From Bryobacterales bacterium (GTDB taxonomy: Bacteria; Acidobacteriota; Terriglobia; Bryobacterales; Bryobacteraceae): a stretch of DNA of 64,000 bases. The stretch lies in the NCBI GenBank assembly GCA_003163855.1, contig PLRJ01000159.1:107255-171254 (forward strand), written 5' to 3'. Made by a program: the position numbers and the translations under genes. This document shows positions 50,066 to 60,053 of the stretch, piece by piece (positions within the stretch are counted from its first letter, which is position 1; every line of letters begins with the position of its first letter). The notes under the pieces are model-generated. The model had not been told where the DNA came from, did not search any database, and saw nothing but the letters and a program-made list of their open reading frames with translations.

Positions 50066-51004
50066 CTACGCACCAACCCTTGCAAGGCCACGCCGGGAGT
50101 GCGAGGCGGCGCGCCACCAATCAATAGTGTGGCGGAGGCCAGCAGTCAGACCGATTTCCTGAGACCAACCGGTGCTTCCTAACCGCTGATTATTAGCGCA
50201 GACGAACGGCGGGTCTCCGGCTCGATCGGGAAGACTGCCCAGCTTCAGGAGATCGGTGCGGCCGATGAGCGCCGCGATGCTCGCGGCGATTTCGCCGACA
50301 GACACCGGAACTCCGGAACCAACGTTCACCACGCCATCCAAAGTGCTGTGGGCTATTTTGCAAATCGCCTTTGCGACATCGGTAACGTGCAGGAAGTCAC
50401 GTATCTGTTTGCCCGATGTCAGCAGGGCCGGTTCGCCGTTGAGCAGGGAGTTAATGACGGCGGGAATCAAGCGGCGTTCATCTTCAAAGGGACCATACTG
50501 GTAGAAGAGCCGCGCCCAGGCAACCGACATACCAGAAGATTTCTGGAGTGCCTGGAGGACGGTGGCGAGCGCCAGCTTACTTGCACCATAGAGGCTTGAT
50601 GGCATGGTATTGGAATCTTCCGCCAGCAGGCCGACCTTCGTGTCGTACTCAAAGCAGGTGCCGACGCCTACAAAACGGGAACAGCCTGCCTTGCTGAGTT
50701 GTGATGCCAACTCCAGGCTTCCGCGCAGCGCGGCGAGATTCTCAATGGCATTTAAATATTTGCCCGGCTCGGCATACCAGGCCAAGTGAATACACATTTC
50801 GGGCTGATGTACCAGCACTGAGCCGAGGCCGCCGGCAGCAAAAATGTCGGCGGTCACCCTGGTTAGGTTCGGCAGAACGTCCTGAATGCGGAAGGTATCC
50901 GATTGCGGCCGTAGCAGAACACAGAGTTCATGTCCCTGGTTTACCAGAATGCGTGCAACATTCGATCCGATGAACCCGGTTGCGCCAGTCAGTAGGATGC
51001 GCAT
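50066..51004 (-). CDS. NAD-dependent epimerase/dehydratase
   Basis: MRILLTGATGFIGSNVARIL; YGASKLA; start trimmed because the ORF-track extension is antisense to the FkbM gene. Confidence 0.93.
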   Translation of the reverse strand: MRILLTGATGFIGSNVARILVNQGHELCVLLRPQSDTFRIQDVLPNLTRVTADIFAAGGLGSVLVHQPEMCIHLAWYAEPGKYLNAIENLAALRGSLELASQLSKAGCSRFVGVGTCFEYDTKVGLLAEDSNTMPSSLYGASKLALATVLQALQKSSGMSVAWARLFYQYGPFEDERRLIPAVINSLLNGEPALLTSGKQIRDFLHVTDVAKAICKIAHSTLDGVVNVGSGVPVSVGEIAASIAALIGRTDLLKLGSLPDRAGDPPFVCANNQRLGSTGWSQEIGLTAGLRHTIDWWRAASHSRRGLARVGA

Positions 51005-51087
51005 GTAATTGAATGTTATCGCACGATATGTAGAATATGGCTGAGCGGCGGGACCAGTTGTGGCAGAAGCCTGCTCAAAGGCGGAAG

Positions 51088-52224
51088 CTATCCCTCGGTC
51101 CACTGCACGCTTTCGCTGAAATCCCAACGCGAATTGCCCTGAACTTGCACGATTCGAACTTCCACCGGAGATTCGACCACGTTGGAGAAATTGACCCCAA
51201 ATCCACTGAAGCGCAGTCCTTGATTGGCAAAGTGACGGGCTACGTCTGACCTGACACAGCGGGCTGATTGTTGCCATTTCATACCGCCTTCCGTTTTCAT
51301 TCCCACGAATACGAGCCCGGGTACCGCGTGTTCGGGGGAAATAGCCCATCCCGCGACTCGCAAAAGGCCGTCGATGCTTATAGCAGGATTCAGCGCAACG
51401 ACTCCGCCGCTCTCGATCGGCAAATCGGCAACTTCCGGAGGAAGTTGATCGCCGGTGTAAAGATCCATGCCAGCGGACGCGTCTGAGTTGGGTTCCATGT
51501 CGACGCGAGACCAGATAGTGTCGCTGCCAACTCGCACTCTTCGCCGGTAGCCGCCAGCCGCCAGGAACTCCGCTTTGGATTTTTCCTTCAGCGGATTACT
51601 TTGATAAATCTCAGTGCAGATAACCGCCGGCCGGTAGTGGGAAAAATCCAAACTTTTTAGAACCTCTAAATCCATTCCCTCGGCATCGACCAGCAGCAAT
51701 GCAAAATCGGCTGGACAGTTGTGCTTCTTAAGTAGACTGTCCAGCCTCTGAACCTGCACCTTTATGTCTTCACCGCTACGATTGGCAATCCAAACTTCAT
51801 CCTCGCAAAGGCTGCTGGTTTGACCATCGGGACCATCGAGCCCGATGTGGAATGTGGCATCGCCCTCGATCTCGGCGCATGCACACTGCTCCAAGATCAC
51901 ATTGCGGAAACCCGCCGTATTCACGCGAAGTTGGTCAAAGACAGCGGGTAGCGGCTCAATCAGCAGTGCCTTCCAGCCTTCCAGAATAAAACCGCGTGAA
52001 TTAGAACCGTCAACCCCATCGTGGGCGCCGACGTCTATTACCCACCTGGATGCGGATGCCGGTAAGTACTTCCTGATGAGGTCAGGCTGCCCGTATTGAG
52101 AAAAGTCGATTGGGTTGGGTTCTGCCATGTTGACATTATTGGCTAAAGGTTCCGCATCCTGCAACGGCGCCAGAGACACCCCGTTCCTACGTATTTCGTG
52201 CCAGCAGTTAGGCCCGCTTATCAT
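51088..52224 (-). CDS. FkbM family methyltransferase with C-terminal accessory module
   Basis: RWVIDVGAHDGVDGSNSRGFILEGWKALLIEPLP; VDAEGMDLEVLKSLDF; C-term GWAIS..RSDVARHFANQGLRFSGFGV; alternative start at 52128. Confidence 0.9.
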   Translation of the reverse strand: MISGPNCWHEIRRNGVSLAPLQDAEPLANNVNMAEPNPIDFSQYGQPDLIRKYLPASASRWVIDVGAHDGVDGSNSRGFILEGWKALLIEPLPAVFDQLRVNTAGFRNVILEQCACAEIEGDATFHIGLDGPDGQTSSLCEDEVWIANRSGEDIKVQVQRLDSLLKKHNCPADFALLLVDAEGMDLEVLKSLDFSHYRPAVICTEIYQSNPLKEKSKAEFLAAGGYRRRVRVGSDTIWSRVDMEPNSDASAGMDLYTGDQLPPEVADLPIESGGVVALNPAISIDGLLRVAGWAISPEHAVPGLVFVGMKTEGGMKWQQSARCVRSDVARHFANQGLRFSGFGVNFSNVVESPVEVRIVQVQGNSRWDFSESVQWTEG

Positions 52225-52261
52225 TGATAGGTACCTCAGGCAGGTATCTAACTGAATTCAG

Positions 52262-55200
52262 ATGCAAGATCAGCAAGACCTTCAAGATTCAAAGATACGG
52301 CAACGGATGAAATTTTCCCCGGGCAGCGTTTCGTTGCTGGTATGTGGTGCAATTGCCGTTCTTGCAGCCGTAGCGTTCCTGGCAATACCAAAGGCGGAGC
52401 ACAAGCCGACGCTGGTGGTAGAAGCTTTCATCTCCGAGGGAAAGTCGCTAAAAGCCAGCTATAACGAGCGCTGGACCCAGCAATATGTGGACGCCGTGAG
52501 GCCGAATGAGTGGTTTAGCTACCGGTTTCCGGCGCCCCCTAAGATCACTAGCCTGAGGCTTGATCCAAGCGACAGCGCGGGCGCCCATATAGAGATAATC
52601 GGCATCAACTTCATCGATTCCCATGGCACGGAGCATAAGCTTGCCACAGAGAAGATGACGGGCTGGCTCAAGTCAGGGTTGAATGTTCAATTCAACGCGC
52701 CGGAGCAAATTCTGGAAATCAGCGCAACTGATAAGTCGCCCTACATGTTTAGTACGGTGAATCCGGCCGACTTGACGGCAATCGAAAGCCAGCTCGTGAA
52801 AGAACGAATGGACTGGCGGACACTGCTGTCAGGGGTGTTCTGGGGATCGCTGCTGTGCATGCTGTTACAAATTCCGGCGGCGGGCGAACGCTTGAAGTGG
52901 CGGCTGGGCCGCCTGCAATTGCCGGTATTTCAGCAGACATCTGAACTGCGGACCGGCGCAGTGATCGTTGCGCTGGCGCTTGGAGCGGTATGTGGCTGGC
53001 GGCTGCATCGAAGCCTGGAAAGACAGGACACCACCCTGCTCGTGGATGCCAATATTTCGAAGGGCTCGGTTTTTAGGGCTTATTACAACAATCAATGGAG
53101 CGAGCCGGAGGTGATGGCGGTGGTGCCGAATCAGTGGCACGTCTATGCCTTCCATGTGCCGCATGAAATCAGCAGCCTGCGCTTTGACCCAAGTGAACAG
53201 AGTGGAACCCATGTCGTCTTTCGTTCGGTTGTGCTTAAGAGTGGGGGCCAAACTATTCCCATCAAGTTGTCTGACCTGAGTAAATGGATCGGTGATGGCC
53301 TGAACGCGAGCTACGACGCTGCCAGCGATACGGAGCAGATTGAGATCGTAAAAACAGCCGCCTACATGATGAGTACCGTGCAGGTGACTTGGACCGAGTC
53401 CGGCTTTGGTTTGGGCTCGCTACGGTTGAACGAGACCACTCTGCTGGTGTGCTGTTTTGCGGGCGTTCTAATTTTCTGCCTGTGCTGGCTTTCGCCCGGA
53501 AACTGGAGGATCGGTGCGGCCAGCGCCATAAGCCTGCTGCTGGGCATCGTACTTGCGCGCGCGGCAGCTCTGTTTGTTCTGGCGCAGCATGGCAGCCCCA
53601 CGCCGGCCATTCATAGTGTGGGCATAGCCACTTATACGGATTTTTCAAAGAGCCTGGAACTTTGGGCTATGGCGGTGGCCGATATCACGGGTGCTGTTCT
53701 AGGAGCAGCTGCCGGAATGATCCTCGGCAAGCACATGAGCAGCGGAGAACATTCAAACGACCAATCGAAGAATGCGTGGAACTGGACCCTTGTGGCGTGC
53801 TGCCTGGGAGTTTTCTGCCTCGTTTCTTTTCCCGATCTTTCGGCCATTTGCAAATCGATCGGGACGGTCCTTCACTCTTCCGATTTCGATACGCAGAATG
53901 TTGTTTCGTGGCAGTACTTTGCCTGGAAAGGCTTAGTGCCTATGCGGGACTACTGGTTTCCCTACAGTGGACTTTACAACAAGATGGCGCCTGTGAGGAT
54001 GGATCTGCTGCGCGACTACCTGCACACCAGTCTGATCTTTACTGTCCTGTTCACCTGCCTTTACACAGTGTTTGAATACCGCTGGCGCTGGTTAACGCTT
54101 TGCATGGTGCTTTACATTACTTTTGAGCACGACGGTGTCTTATGGCCGACGGCAAGCTGGCGCTATTTGCTGAGTCTGAGCGTCGTACTGTTGTGGGCGG
54201 TGGCGCTGCGCAACAAGAAGCATTGGCTTTTCGTGCTTAGCGGCTTGTGGGCCTGCTATGCGGTTGCGCAGGAAATTTCGCAGGCGGTCTATGCCGTTGT
54301 GCCGGTTCTCGTGCTCGCCTGTTATGCAGTTGTAGTGGAACGAGCTTACGCGGCCTGGGTGCGCCGGTTTATCCTCGCAGGCGGTGCGTTTGCGGCTTCC
54401 ATGGCCGTGTACTTAGTGCTGTTGTACAAGGATTCGCAGATCTCTGAATGGTGGACCTTTGTCACAACTATTTCGCAGGTAACCCAGTTTGCGGCGTTGC
54501 CCAGGAATCTCGCCGCCTGGTTCTCGCCGCCGGTGAATACGGACACCATTCTGATCCTGGCGAACTTGGTCCTGCTTGGCGGCGGCAGTTTCCTGGCGTT
54601 TGGGCGGCAGACGCGTCGGTCGGTGGTTACCTGCCTGCCGCTGGCGGTTGGCGTTCTTAGCGCGTTCATCACGCAGAAAGAGGTTCTACGTCAGGGCATC
54701 ACGCGGCAGTTTCTCGCCATTCCGTTGTTAGGCGTGGTTCTGCTCGTGTTCGAAGGCAGGCCGGCTCGAATGCCGCTACGGGCTAGCGTGTGGGCGGCGC
54801 TGGCCGCTGGCTTTCTTGTCACCGCTTTCAGCATCGCAAGCGGCACGTGGGCGAATTTCATCCATAGTAGCGAACAAAAGCTGGCGCATGAGACGACCAA
54901 TATCTCTTATGCCGTTGGCCACCAACAGGAGTGGAACCAGGCAGAAGCCAGGTATTTCGCGCCGGCCAGCTTTGATCTTCAGGGCGTGCCGGGCGACAAG
55001 CTGCGCGACGAACTGAATAACGCTGTCAAGTGGCAGCCGAACGACAAAGTATTCGTACTGGGCGACGAGCCTTTTCTTTATATCGTTCTAAACCGCAAAG
55101 CCCCGTTTTACATTGATTTTTATGATGAATCGATTCTGGGAAGGCAGGAGAATACGACTGAATGGCTGAAACGGAACGATCCGCAGTACGTTTTGTGGGA

Positions 55201-55711
55201 CCCCGGCTTCAACCTGTTCGATTCCGTTCCCAACCTGATTCGGGTACCGCTGCTTTATAGCTACGTAGCCCGTAACTATGTTCCTCTTACTACTGTCCGC
55301 GGGCTGGCCGTGTTGCGCCGTCTGCATAGCGGCGAACTGCCCGACGTAGATTTCTGGCGTCAGCAACTAGGCACTGTCCTGGATATGGCATATGTGCCAA
55401 GTTTGTCCGAGTTCGTATTTGCTTCTCCAATCGCAACGGGCGAAGCGTCGTCTCCGCTGACAGCTATAATCGACATTCCGTCGCCGGTGCAGGGCAACAG
55501 GCGTCAGTTCACGCTAGAGATCGGCGGAAAACCTTTTGAGATCGATTTCGCCGAACGAGCAACCATTCGAAGCTACTACATCCGGCTTGACCGGCTAGCC
55601 GTTGTACAGGCGGCCGAATCCGCTGGCATGAAGATTGAGGCGCCGGCAGCGGAAGGCAACATGACTATTCGTCTGCGCCATCTGCAGCCGGCCGAAGATA
55701 GTCTATTTTGA
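52262..55711 (+). CDS. Giant multi-pass membrane protein (1149 aa) with duplicated extracytoplasmic N-terminal modules
   Basis: Two similar modules (LVVEAFISEGKSLKASYNERW... / LLVDANISKGSVFRAYYNNQW...), each preceded by a TM segment; many further TM segments. Confidence 0.9.
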   Translation: MQDQQDLQDSKIRQRMKFSPGSVSLLVCGAIAVLAAVAFLAIPKAEHKPTLVVEAFISEGKSLKASYNERWTQQYVDAVRPNEWFSYRFPAPPKITSLRLDPSDSAGAHIEIIGINFIDSHGTEHKLATEKMTGWLKSGLNVQFNAPEQILEISATDKSPYMFSTVNPADLTAIESQLVKERMDWRTLLSGVFWGSLLCMLLQIPAAGERLKWRLGRLQLPVFQQTSELRTGAVIVALALGAVCGWRLHRSLERQDTTLLVDANISKGSVFRAYYNNQWSEPEVMAVVPNQWHVYAFHVPHEISSLRFDPSEQSGTHVVFRSVVLKSGGQTIPIKLSDLSKWIGDGLNASYDAASDTEQIEIVKTAAYMMSTVQVTWTESGFGLGSLRLNETTLLVCCFAGVLIFCLCWLSPGNWRIGAASAISLLLGIVLARAAALFVLAQHGSPTPAIHSVGIATYTDFSKSLELWAMAVADITGAVLGAAAGMILGKHMSSGEHSNDQSKNAWNWTLVACCLGVFCLVSFPDLSAICKSIGTVLHSSDFDTQNVVSWQYFAWKGLVPMRDYWFPYSGLYNKMAPVRMDLLRDYLHTSLIFTVLFTCLYTVFEYRWRWLTLCMVLYITFEHDGVLWPTASWRYLLSLSVVLLWAVALRNKKHWLFVLSGLWACYAVAQEISQAVYAVVPVLVLACYAVVVERAYAAWVRRFILAGGAFAASMAVYLVLLYKDSQISEWWTFVTTISQVTQFAALPRNLAAWFSPPVNTDTILILANLVLLGGGSFLAFGRQTRRSVVTCLPLAVGVLSAFITQKEVLRQGITRQFLAIPLLGVVLLVFEGRPARMPLRASVWAALAAGFLVTAFSIASGTWANFIHSSEQKLAHETTNISYAVGHQQEWNQAEARYFAPASFDLQGVPGDKLRDELNNAVKWQPNDKVFVLGDEPFLYIVLNRKAPFYIDFYDESILGRQENTTEWLKRNDPQYVLWDPGFNLFDSVPNLIRVPLLYSYVARNYVPLTTVRGLAVLRRLHSGELPDVDFWRQQLGTVLDMAYVPSLSEFVFASPIATGEASSPLTAIIDIPSPVQGNRRQFTLEIGGKPFEIDFAERATIRSYYIRLDRLAVVQAAESAGMKIEAPAAEGNMTIRLRHLQPAEDSLF

Positions 55712-55865
55712 ACATTTGAACCGCGATTTGTCCGGGTGAGAAGACAGGTAAGACCTCCGAACCAACCTAAAGGCAGGCCATGTCAGGCCGATATGGTAAT
55801 CGACGCAGAAGATAGTTTGCTTTGCAAGCCTTGGACTGTTTTCGAGACCTGTTCAGAGAGCGAAC

Positions 55866-58800
55866 TTGTTTTTGACTCGCGAAACTCAAACCCCATGTCT
55901 TTTGAGGAACGCGCGCAAAAAGAGCACGCCAAGGCCGCTTTTACTGGTGGCTTTCTCGTCTTTTTGGCTGCAAGGCCTTGTGCCCTTTACGTTTCGGTCT
56001 CTGCTCACCTTGGCGGTTTCGCTTTGCGGCGTTAATGCTGCAAGGGCAGCGGCCACCACCCCATCACAAGTAATTGGTTTCGGTTCAACTGCCGTGAACG
56101 GCGTTGGTGTAGTAACGAACGTGGCGTTCACCTTGTCAGGGCTTACAGCGGCCCCGGCGGTATCCTTGGCGGGCGTTGATTTCTCGGCGGCTGCCCTCAC
56201 GTGCAACGCCGGTTTTACTAGTTGCAGTTCAAACGTGACGTTTCTTCCTCTCAGCGCAGGTTTGCGCGAAGACGCCCTAGTGCTAAAGAACTCGAGCGGG
56301 GTGGTGCTCGCAGCCGCGTATCTTTATGGAACAGGAACCGGACCCCTGGCGCGCCTTATGCCTGCCCGTATCAAGACCTCGGCCGGAAACGGAGCCTGGG
56401 CCTACGTGGATTCAACAACTTCAACAAGTGCCAGCTTTCGCAATCCGCAAGGTTTGGCAGCGGACGCTTTAAGCAATATTTACGTTGCCGATTCGGTGAA
56501 TCAGGTAGTCCGGAAGATTGCCGCAAGCAATGGCGCTGTCTCAACGGTGGTTGGAAATGGCACTGCAGCTCGAACGGGCGACGGTGGTGCGGCGTTGAGC
56601 GCCAGCCTGAATACCCCGACAGGCATTGCTGTCGACTCAGCGGGAAACCTGTTTATCGCCGACCAGGGCAACTCGGTTGTCAGGCGCGTAGACGCTATCA
56701 GCGGGATTATTACCACGGCCGCTGGCGGCGGGACCACCGCGACGGGCACGGATGGTTATGGAGACGGATTGCCGGCTGGCGGCGCTATCCTCTCGGGCTG
56801 CGGCAATGTGGCGGTTGACTACGCAGGCAATCTTTTCATCTCCGATTCCTTTCATAACCTGGTGCGGAAAGTCACCGCCGCCACCGGCATTATCAGCGTG
56901 GTAGCCGGCGGCGGCTCGGCTGCGGGCACCGACGGGTATGGCGATGGGCTTGCCGCTACTTCGGCCAGCCTCGCCAATCCAACCGGGATTACAGTTGATG
57001 CCTCTGGCAACGTATATATTTCCGACAGCGGCCACAGTATGGTTCGGCTGGTGAGCGCGAGCAGCGGCATCATTACCGCTTTTGCCGGAACTGGAAGCTA
57101 TGCTTATCAGGGCGACGGATCGGCTGCGAATGCGGCTTCTTTAGGCTCCCCTGCCGGTTTACGTCTGGATGCGGCAGGCAACCTCTATGTCGCCGACTTT
57201 GCCTTTAACGTCGTTCGCGTTGTTAATGCTTCCACTGGCATAATCTCGACGCTGGCCGGCAACGGAACTGCCGGCTACTCAGGCGATAACGGCATGGCGA
57301 CCATGGCTTCCCTCAATAATCCAAGCGATTTGGTGTTTGATGGATCAGGTAATCTGCTAATCTGCGATTACTCCAACAACGTTGTCCGGCAGGTCTCCTT
57401 TTCCCCGCCTACGCTTACTTTCCCGGGCACAAACATCGCCGTAACCAGCCCGCTTTCCACTTTGACGCTGGCCAACTTCGGTAATGCCGCTTTGAACGTT
57501 GCCTCCATTACGGTCAGCGCCGCCTTTGCCCAGAAGCCATCGGGTGGGACAGACTGCGCTGCCTCCACGGTCTTGGCAAGCGGCGCATCGTGCCAGATAG
57601 CCATTGCGTTCATTCCAACGGTGGCCGGCGCCATTACCGGCACGCTGACACTCGGCGATAACAGCCTGAATCATTCCTCCGCGACGCAGGCGGTGAGCCT
57701 GGCGGGAACCGGCGTCAGCGGAACACCCGCTGCCAACTTGAATCCAACCAGCCTCACCTTCGCGAGCCAAACTGTCGGCACATCCAGTGCGCCCCAAACA
57801 GTGACGCTTAGCAATTCGGGAACGGCGGCCTTAAATATCTCAAATCTGTCGCTTGGCGGCAGCAATGCAAGCGATTTCCTCTTCACTACAACCTGCCAAT
57901 CCGTGCTGGCCACATCGGCAAGCTGCACAATCACAGTCACCTTCAAGCCGATGCTCTCAGGAACGCGGACGGCTTCCATCTCCGTCTTGGACACAGCGCT
58001 GTCATCTCCGCAAACGCTAACGCTCACCGGCACCGGCGTGGGGGGCGCTACGCCCTCGCTAAACGTCGCGCAACTGCAATTCGGCTCGCAGGTGCTATCC
58101 ACCGCGGCGGCGGGACAGACGGTGACGCTCTCTAATAGCGGAACCTCTACGCTAAGCATTTATGGCGTAGCTCTATCGGGGGTGAATGCCGCGGACTTCT
58201 GGCTAATGGCCACCACATGCGGCACCACTCTTGCCGCTTCCGCTTCCTGCACTATTACGGTGCAGTTCCTGCCTCTCGCCATTGGAACTCGCAGCGCGGC
58301 CCTGCTGGTCAGCAATTCATCTGGCAATGCCTCGCTTAGTGCGGCTTTGACTGGCATTGGCATCATGCCAGCCTTGAGCGTTTCACCAGCCACCCCCACC
58401 TTTATGTCCGAGTACGTAGGAGTTTCAGCCAGTCCGGTCTCGATTGTGGTTGCAAACCCGGTGAACTACCCCGTCTCGATAGCCAGCATCGTTCTGTCCG
58501 GAACAAACGTCGGCGACTTCACCCTCTCGTCGAACTCCTGCTCAGCAACTCTCACTGCTAATTCCTGCACGCTAGGCATCACCTTTACGCCCCAGGCAAC
58601 GGGGGCGAGAACCGCAACCTTGACAATAACGAACAACGGAAGCACACCCGCCTTAACCGTTCCACTATCCGCTGCTGGCATCATTCCGGCTGCGCCCGGC
58701 TTGCTGTACTACCTGGCCAGCGACTTCACTATCCACGAAGTTTGGAACGGAGGCACTCGCTGGTACGACGCGAATCTGATGTCATCCTCCCAGTCGGGCA

Positions 58801-59921
58801 ACTCCATTTCTCCTGGGACCAAAGTAACAACGAATGGCAACGGCACTATTTACTACGTTGCCTCAGATCAGACTATCCATCAGATGTGGTGGGGCGGCAC
58901 TAAAATGTTGGACGCCAATTTGATGGCCTCGTCCGAAAGCGGCAACACGGTTCAGCCAGGAACTAGCCTGACGGTTGACAGCAGCGGCGAAATCTACTAC
59001 GTGGCGCAAGATCAGACCATTCACGCCATGTGGTGGGGCGGCACGAAAATGTTGGATGCCAATCTGATGGCCTCATCACAATCGGGTTCCATTGTTGAAG
59101 CTGCCACTGGGATGCTGCTTGACCAGAACGAAAACATCTTCTACGTTGCATCCGATCAAACCATCCACCAGATGTGGTGGGGTGGTACCAAAATGCTGGA
59201 CGTAAATCTGATGGCATCCTCGCAATCGGGTAACACGGTGGAGAGCGGCGTGGGAATTGTAAATGACAACAGCGGCAATATGTTTTATATCTCGACCGAC
59301 CGTCGCATCCACCAGATGTGGTGGGGCGGTACCAAGTACATGGACGCCAACCTCATGGCGTCATCACAGTCAGGATTGCAGGTCTCGCCCGGCACAGAAT
59401 GTGTCACCGATAACAATGGGAATATTTATTACGTGGCTTCAAATCAGACGGTTCATAAAATGTGGTGGGGCGGCACCCAATTCCTGGATTTGGATATGAC
59501 CGCGTCGTCTCAATCAGGAGTGTTGGTCGAGCCTGGAACGGCCATAACGCTGGATAGCACCACTAATATCTATTACGTTGCTACGGATCAAACTCTGCAC
59601 GCAATGTGGTGGGGCGGAACGCAGGTAATAGACTTGAACCTAATGGCGTCGGCGCAATCCGTAGGCTTAGTGTCCGGAACTTACACGATTCAGGGACAAG
59701 TGACATCCAATTCAGCCGGACTGGCAGGCGTCACGGTTAAGTTAGGCGGCACCAGGAGTTACTCGGCTGTAACTGACTCAAACGGCAACTACTCTTTTTC
59801 AGTGCCCGCCGGAGGCCTCTATACCGTCACCCCGAGCATTGCTGGCCACAGTTTTAGCCCGGCTTCGGTGAAATTTACTGCCATCAGCGCAGCGCAAACG
59901 GCAAATTTCATTGGCTCTTAG
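55866..59921 (+). CDS. Secreted multidomain protein: NHL-type propeller, choice-of-anchor/HYDIN-like Ig domains, 7-repeat lectin-like propeller, carboxypeptidase-regulatory-like domain
   Basis: Repeats xPxGIAVDSAGNLFIADxxNxVVRxV; three ~100-aa LxFGSQxVGTSSAPQTVTLSNSGTAxLxI domains; 7x IYYVASDQTIHQMWWGGTKMLDANLMASSQSG; C-term GLAGVTVKLGGTRSYSAVTDSNGNYSFSVPAGG. Confidence 0.9.
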   Translation: MFLTRETQTPCLLRNARKKSTPRPLLLVAFSSFWLQGLVPFTFRSLLTLAVSLCGVNAARAAATTPSQVIGFGSTAVNGVGVVTNVAFTLSGLTAAPAVSLAGVDFSAAALTCNAGFTSCSSNVTFLPLSAGLREDALVLKNSSGVVLAAAYLYGTGTGPLARLMPARIKTSAGNGAWAYVDSTTSTSASFRNPQGLAADALSNIYVADSVNQVVRKIAASNGAVSTVVGNGTAARTGDGGAALSASLNTPTGIAVDSAGNLFIADQGNSVVRRVDAISGIITTAAGGGTTATGTDGYGDGLPAGGAILSGCGNVAVDYAGNLFISDSFHNLVRKVTAATGIISVVAGGGSAAGTDGYGDGLAATSASLANPTGITVDASGNVYISDSGHSMVRLVSASSGIITAFAGTGSYAYQGDGSAANAASLGSPAGLRLDAAGNLYVADFAFNVVRVVNASTGIISTLAGNGTAGYSGDNGMATMASLNNPSDLVFDGSGNLLICDYSNNVVRQVSFSPPTLTFPGTNIAVTSPLSTLTLANFGNAALNVASITVSAAFAQKPSGGTDCAASTVLASGASCQIAIAFIPTVAGAITGTLTLGDNSLNHSSATQAVSLAGTGVSGTPAANLNPTSLTFASQTVGTSSAPQTVTLSNSGTAALNISNLSLGGSNASDFLFTTTCQSVLATSASCTITVTFKPMLSGTRTASISVLDTALSSPQTLTLTGTGVGGATPSLNVAQLQFGSQVLSTAAAGQTVTLSNSGTSTLSIYGVALSGVNAADFWLMATTCGTTLAASASCTITVQFLPLAIGTRSAALLVSNSSGNASLSAALTGIGIMPALSVSPATPTFMSEYVGVSASPVSIVVANPVNYPVSIASIVLSGTNVGDFTLSSNSCSATLTANSCTLGITFTPQATGARTATLTITNNGSTPALTVPLSAAGIIPAAPGLLYYLASDFTIHEVWNGGTRWYDANLMSSSQSGNSISPGTKVTTNGNGTIYYVASDQTIHQMWWGGTKMLDANLMASSESGNTVQPGTSLTVDSSGEIYYVAQDQTIHAMWWGGTKMLDANLMASSQSGSIVEAATGMLLDQNENIFYVASDQTIHQMWWGGTKMLDVNLMASSQSGNTVESGVGIVNDNSGNMFYISTDRRIHQMWWGGTKYMDANLMASSQSGLQVSPGTECVTDNNGNIYYVASNQTVHKMWWGGTQFLDLDMTASSQSGVLVEPGTAITLDSTTNIYYVATDQTLHAMWWGGTQVIDLNLMASAQSVGLVSGTYTIQGQVTSNSAGLAGVTVKLGGTRSYSAVTDSNGNYSFSVPAGGLYTVTPSIAGHSFSPASVKFTAISAAQTANFIGS
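58704..59711 (+). repeat. Seven tandem 144-bp (48-aa) coding repeats
   Basis: Unit starts at 58704, 58848, 58992, 59136, 59280, 59424, 59568: constant 144-bp period with no indels. Confidence 0.95.
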
Positions 59922-60053
59922 TCCGCCCGGCCAGCAAGCTCTCTCCACAGTAATTGCGCGCGCAAGTAAACTTATCAGATACTGTATAGGTCTAACAGCG
60001 GTAAGCCCGAAACGGGGCAGGGCGGTTTGTAATCGAACGGGAATCTGTATCAA

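Noticed and set aside
51005-51349. N-terminal extension of the 50066 epimerase ORF
   Set aside because: Overlaps the FkbM gene region and precedes a canonical MRILLTGATGFIGSNVA start.
52205-52261. AGGTACCT..AGGTATCT motif between divergent FkbM and membrane-protein genes
   Set aside because: Short and imperfect; not distinguishable from chance without comparative data.
58704-59711. Tandem repeats considered as a CRISPR or satellite array
   Set aside because: Whole 144-bp units repeat in frame with no repeat/spacer alternation; they are protein-coding blades.
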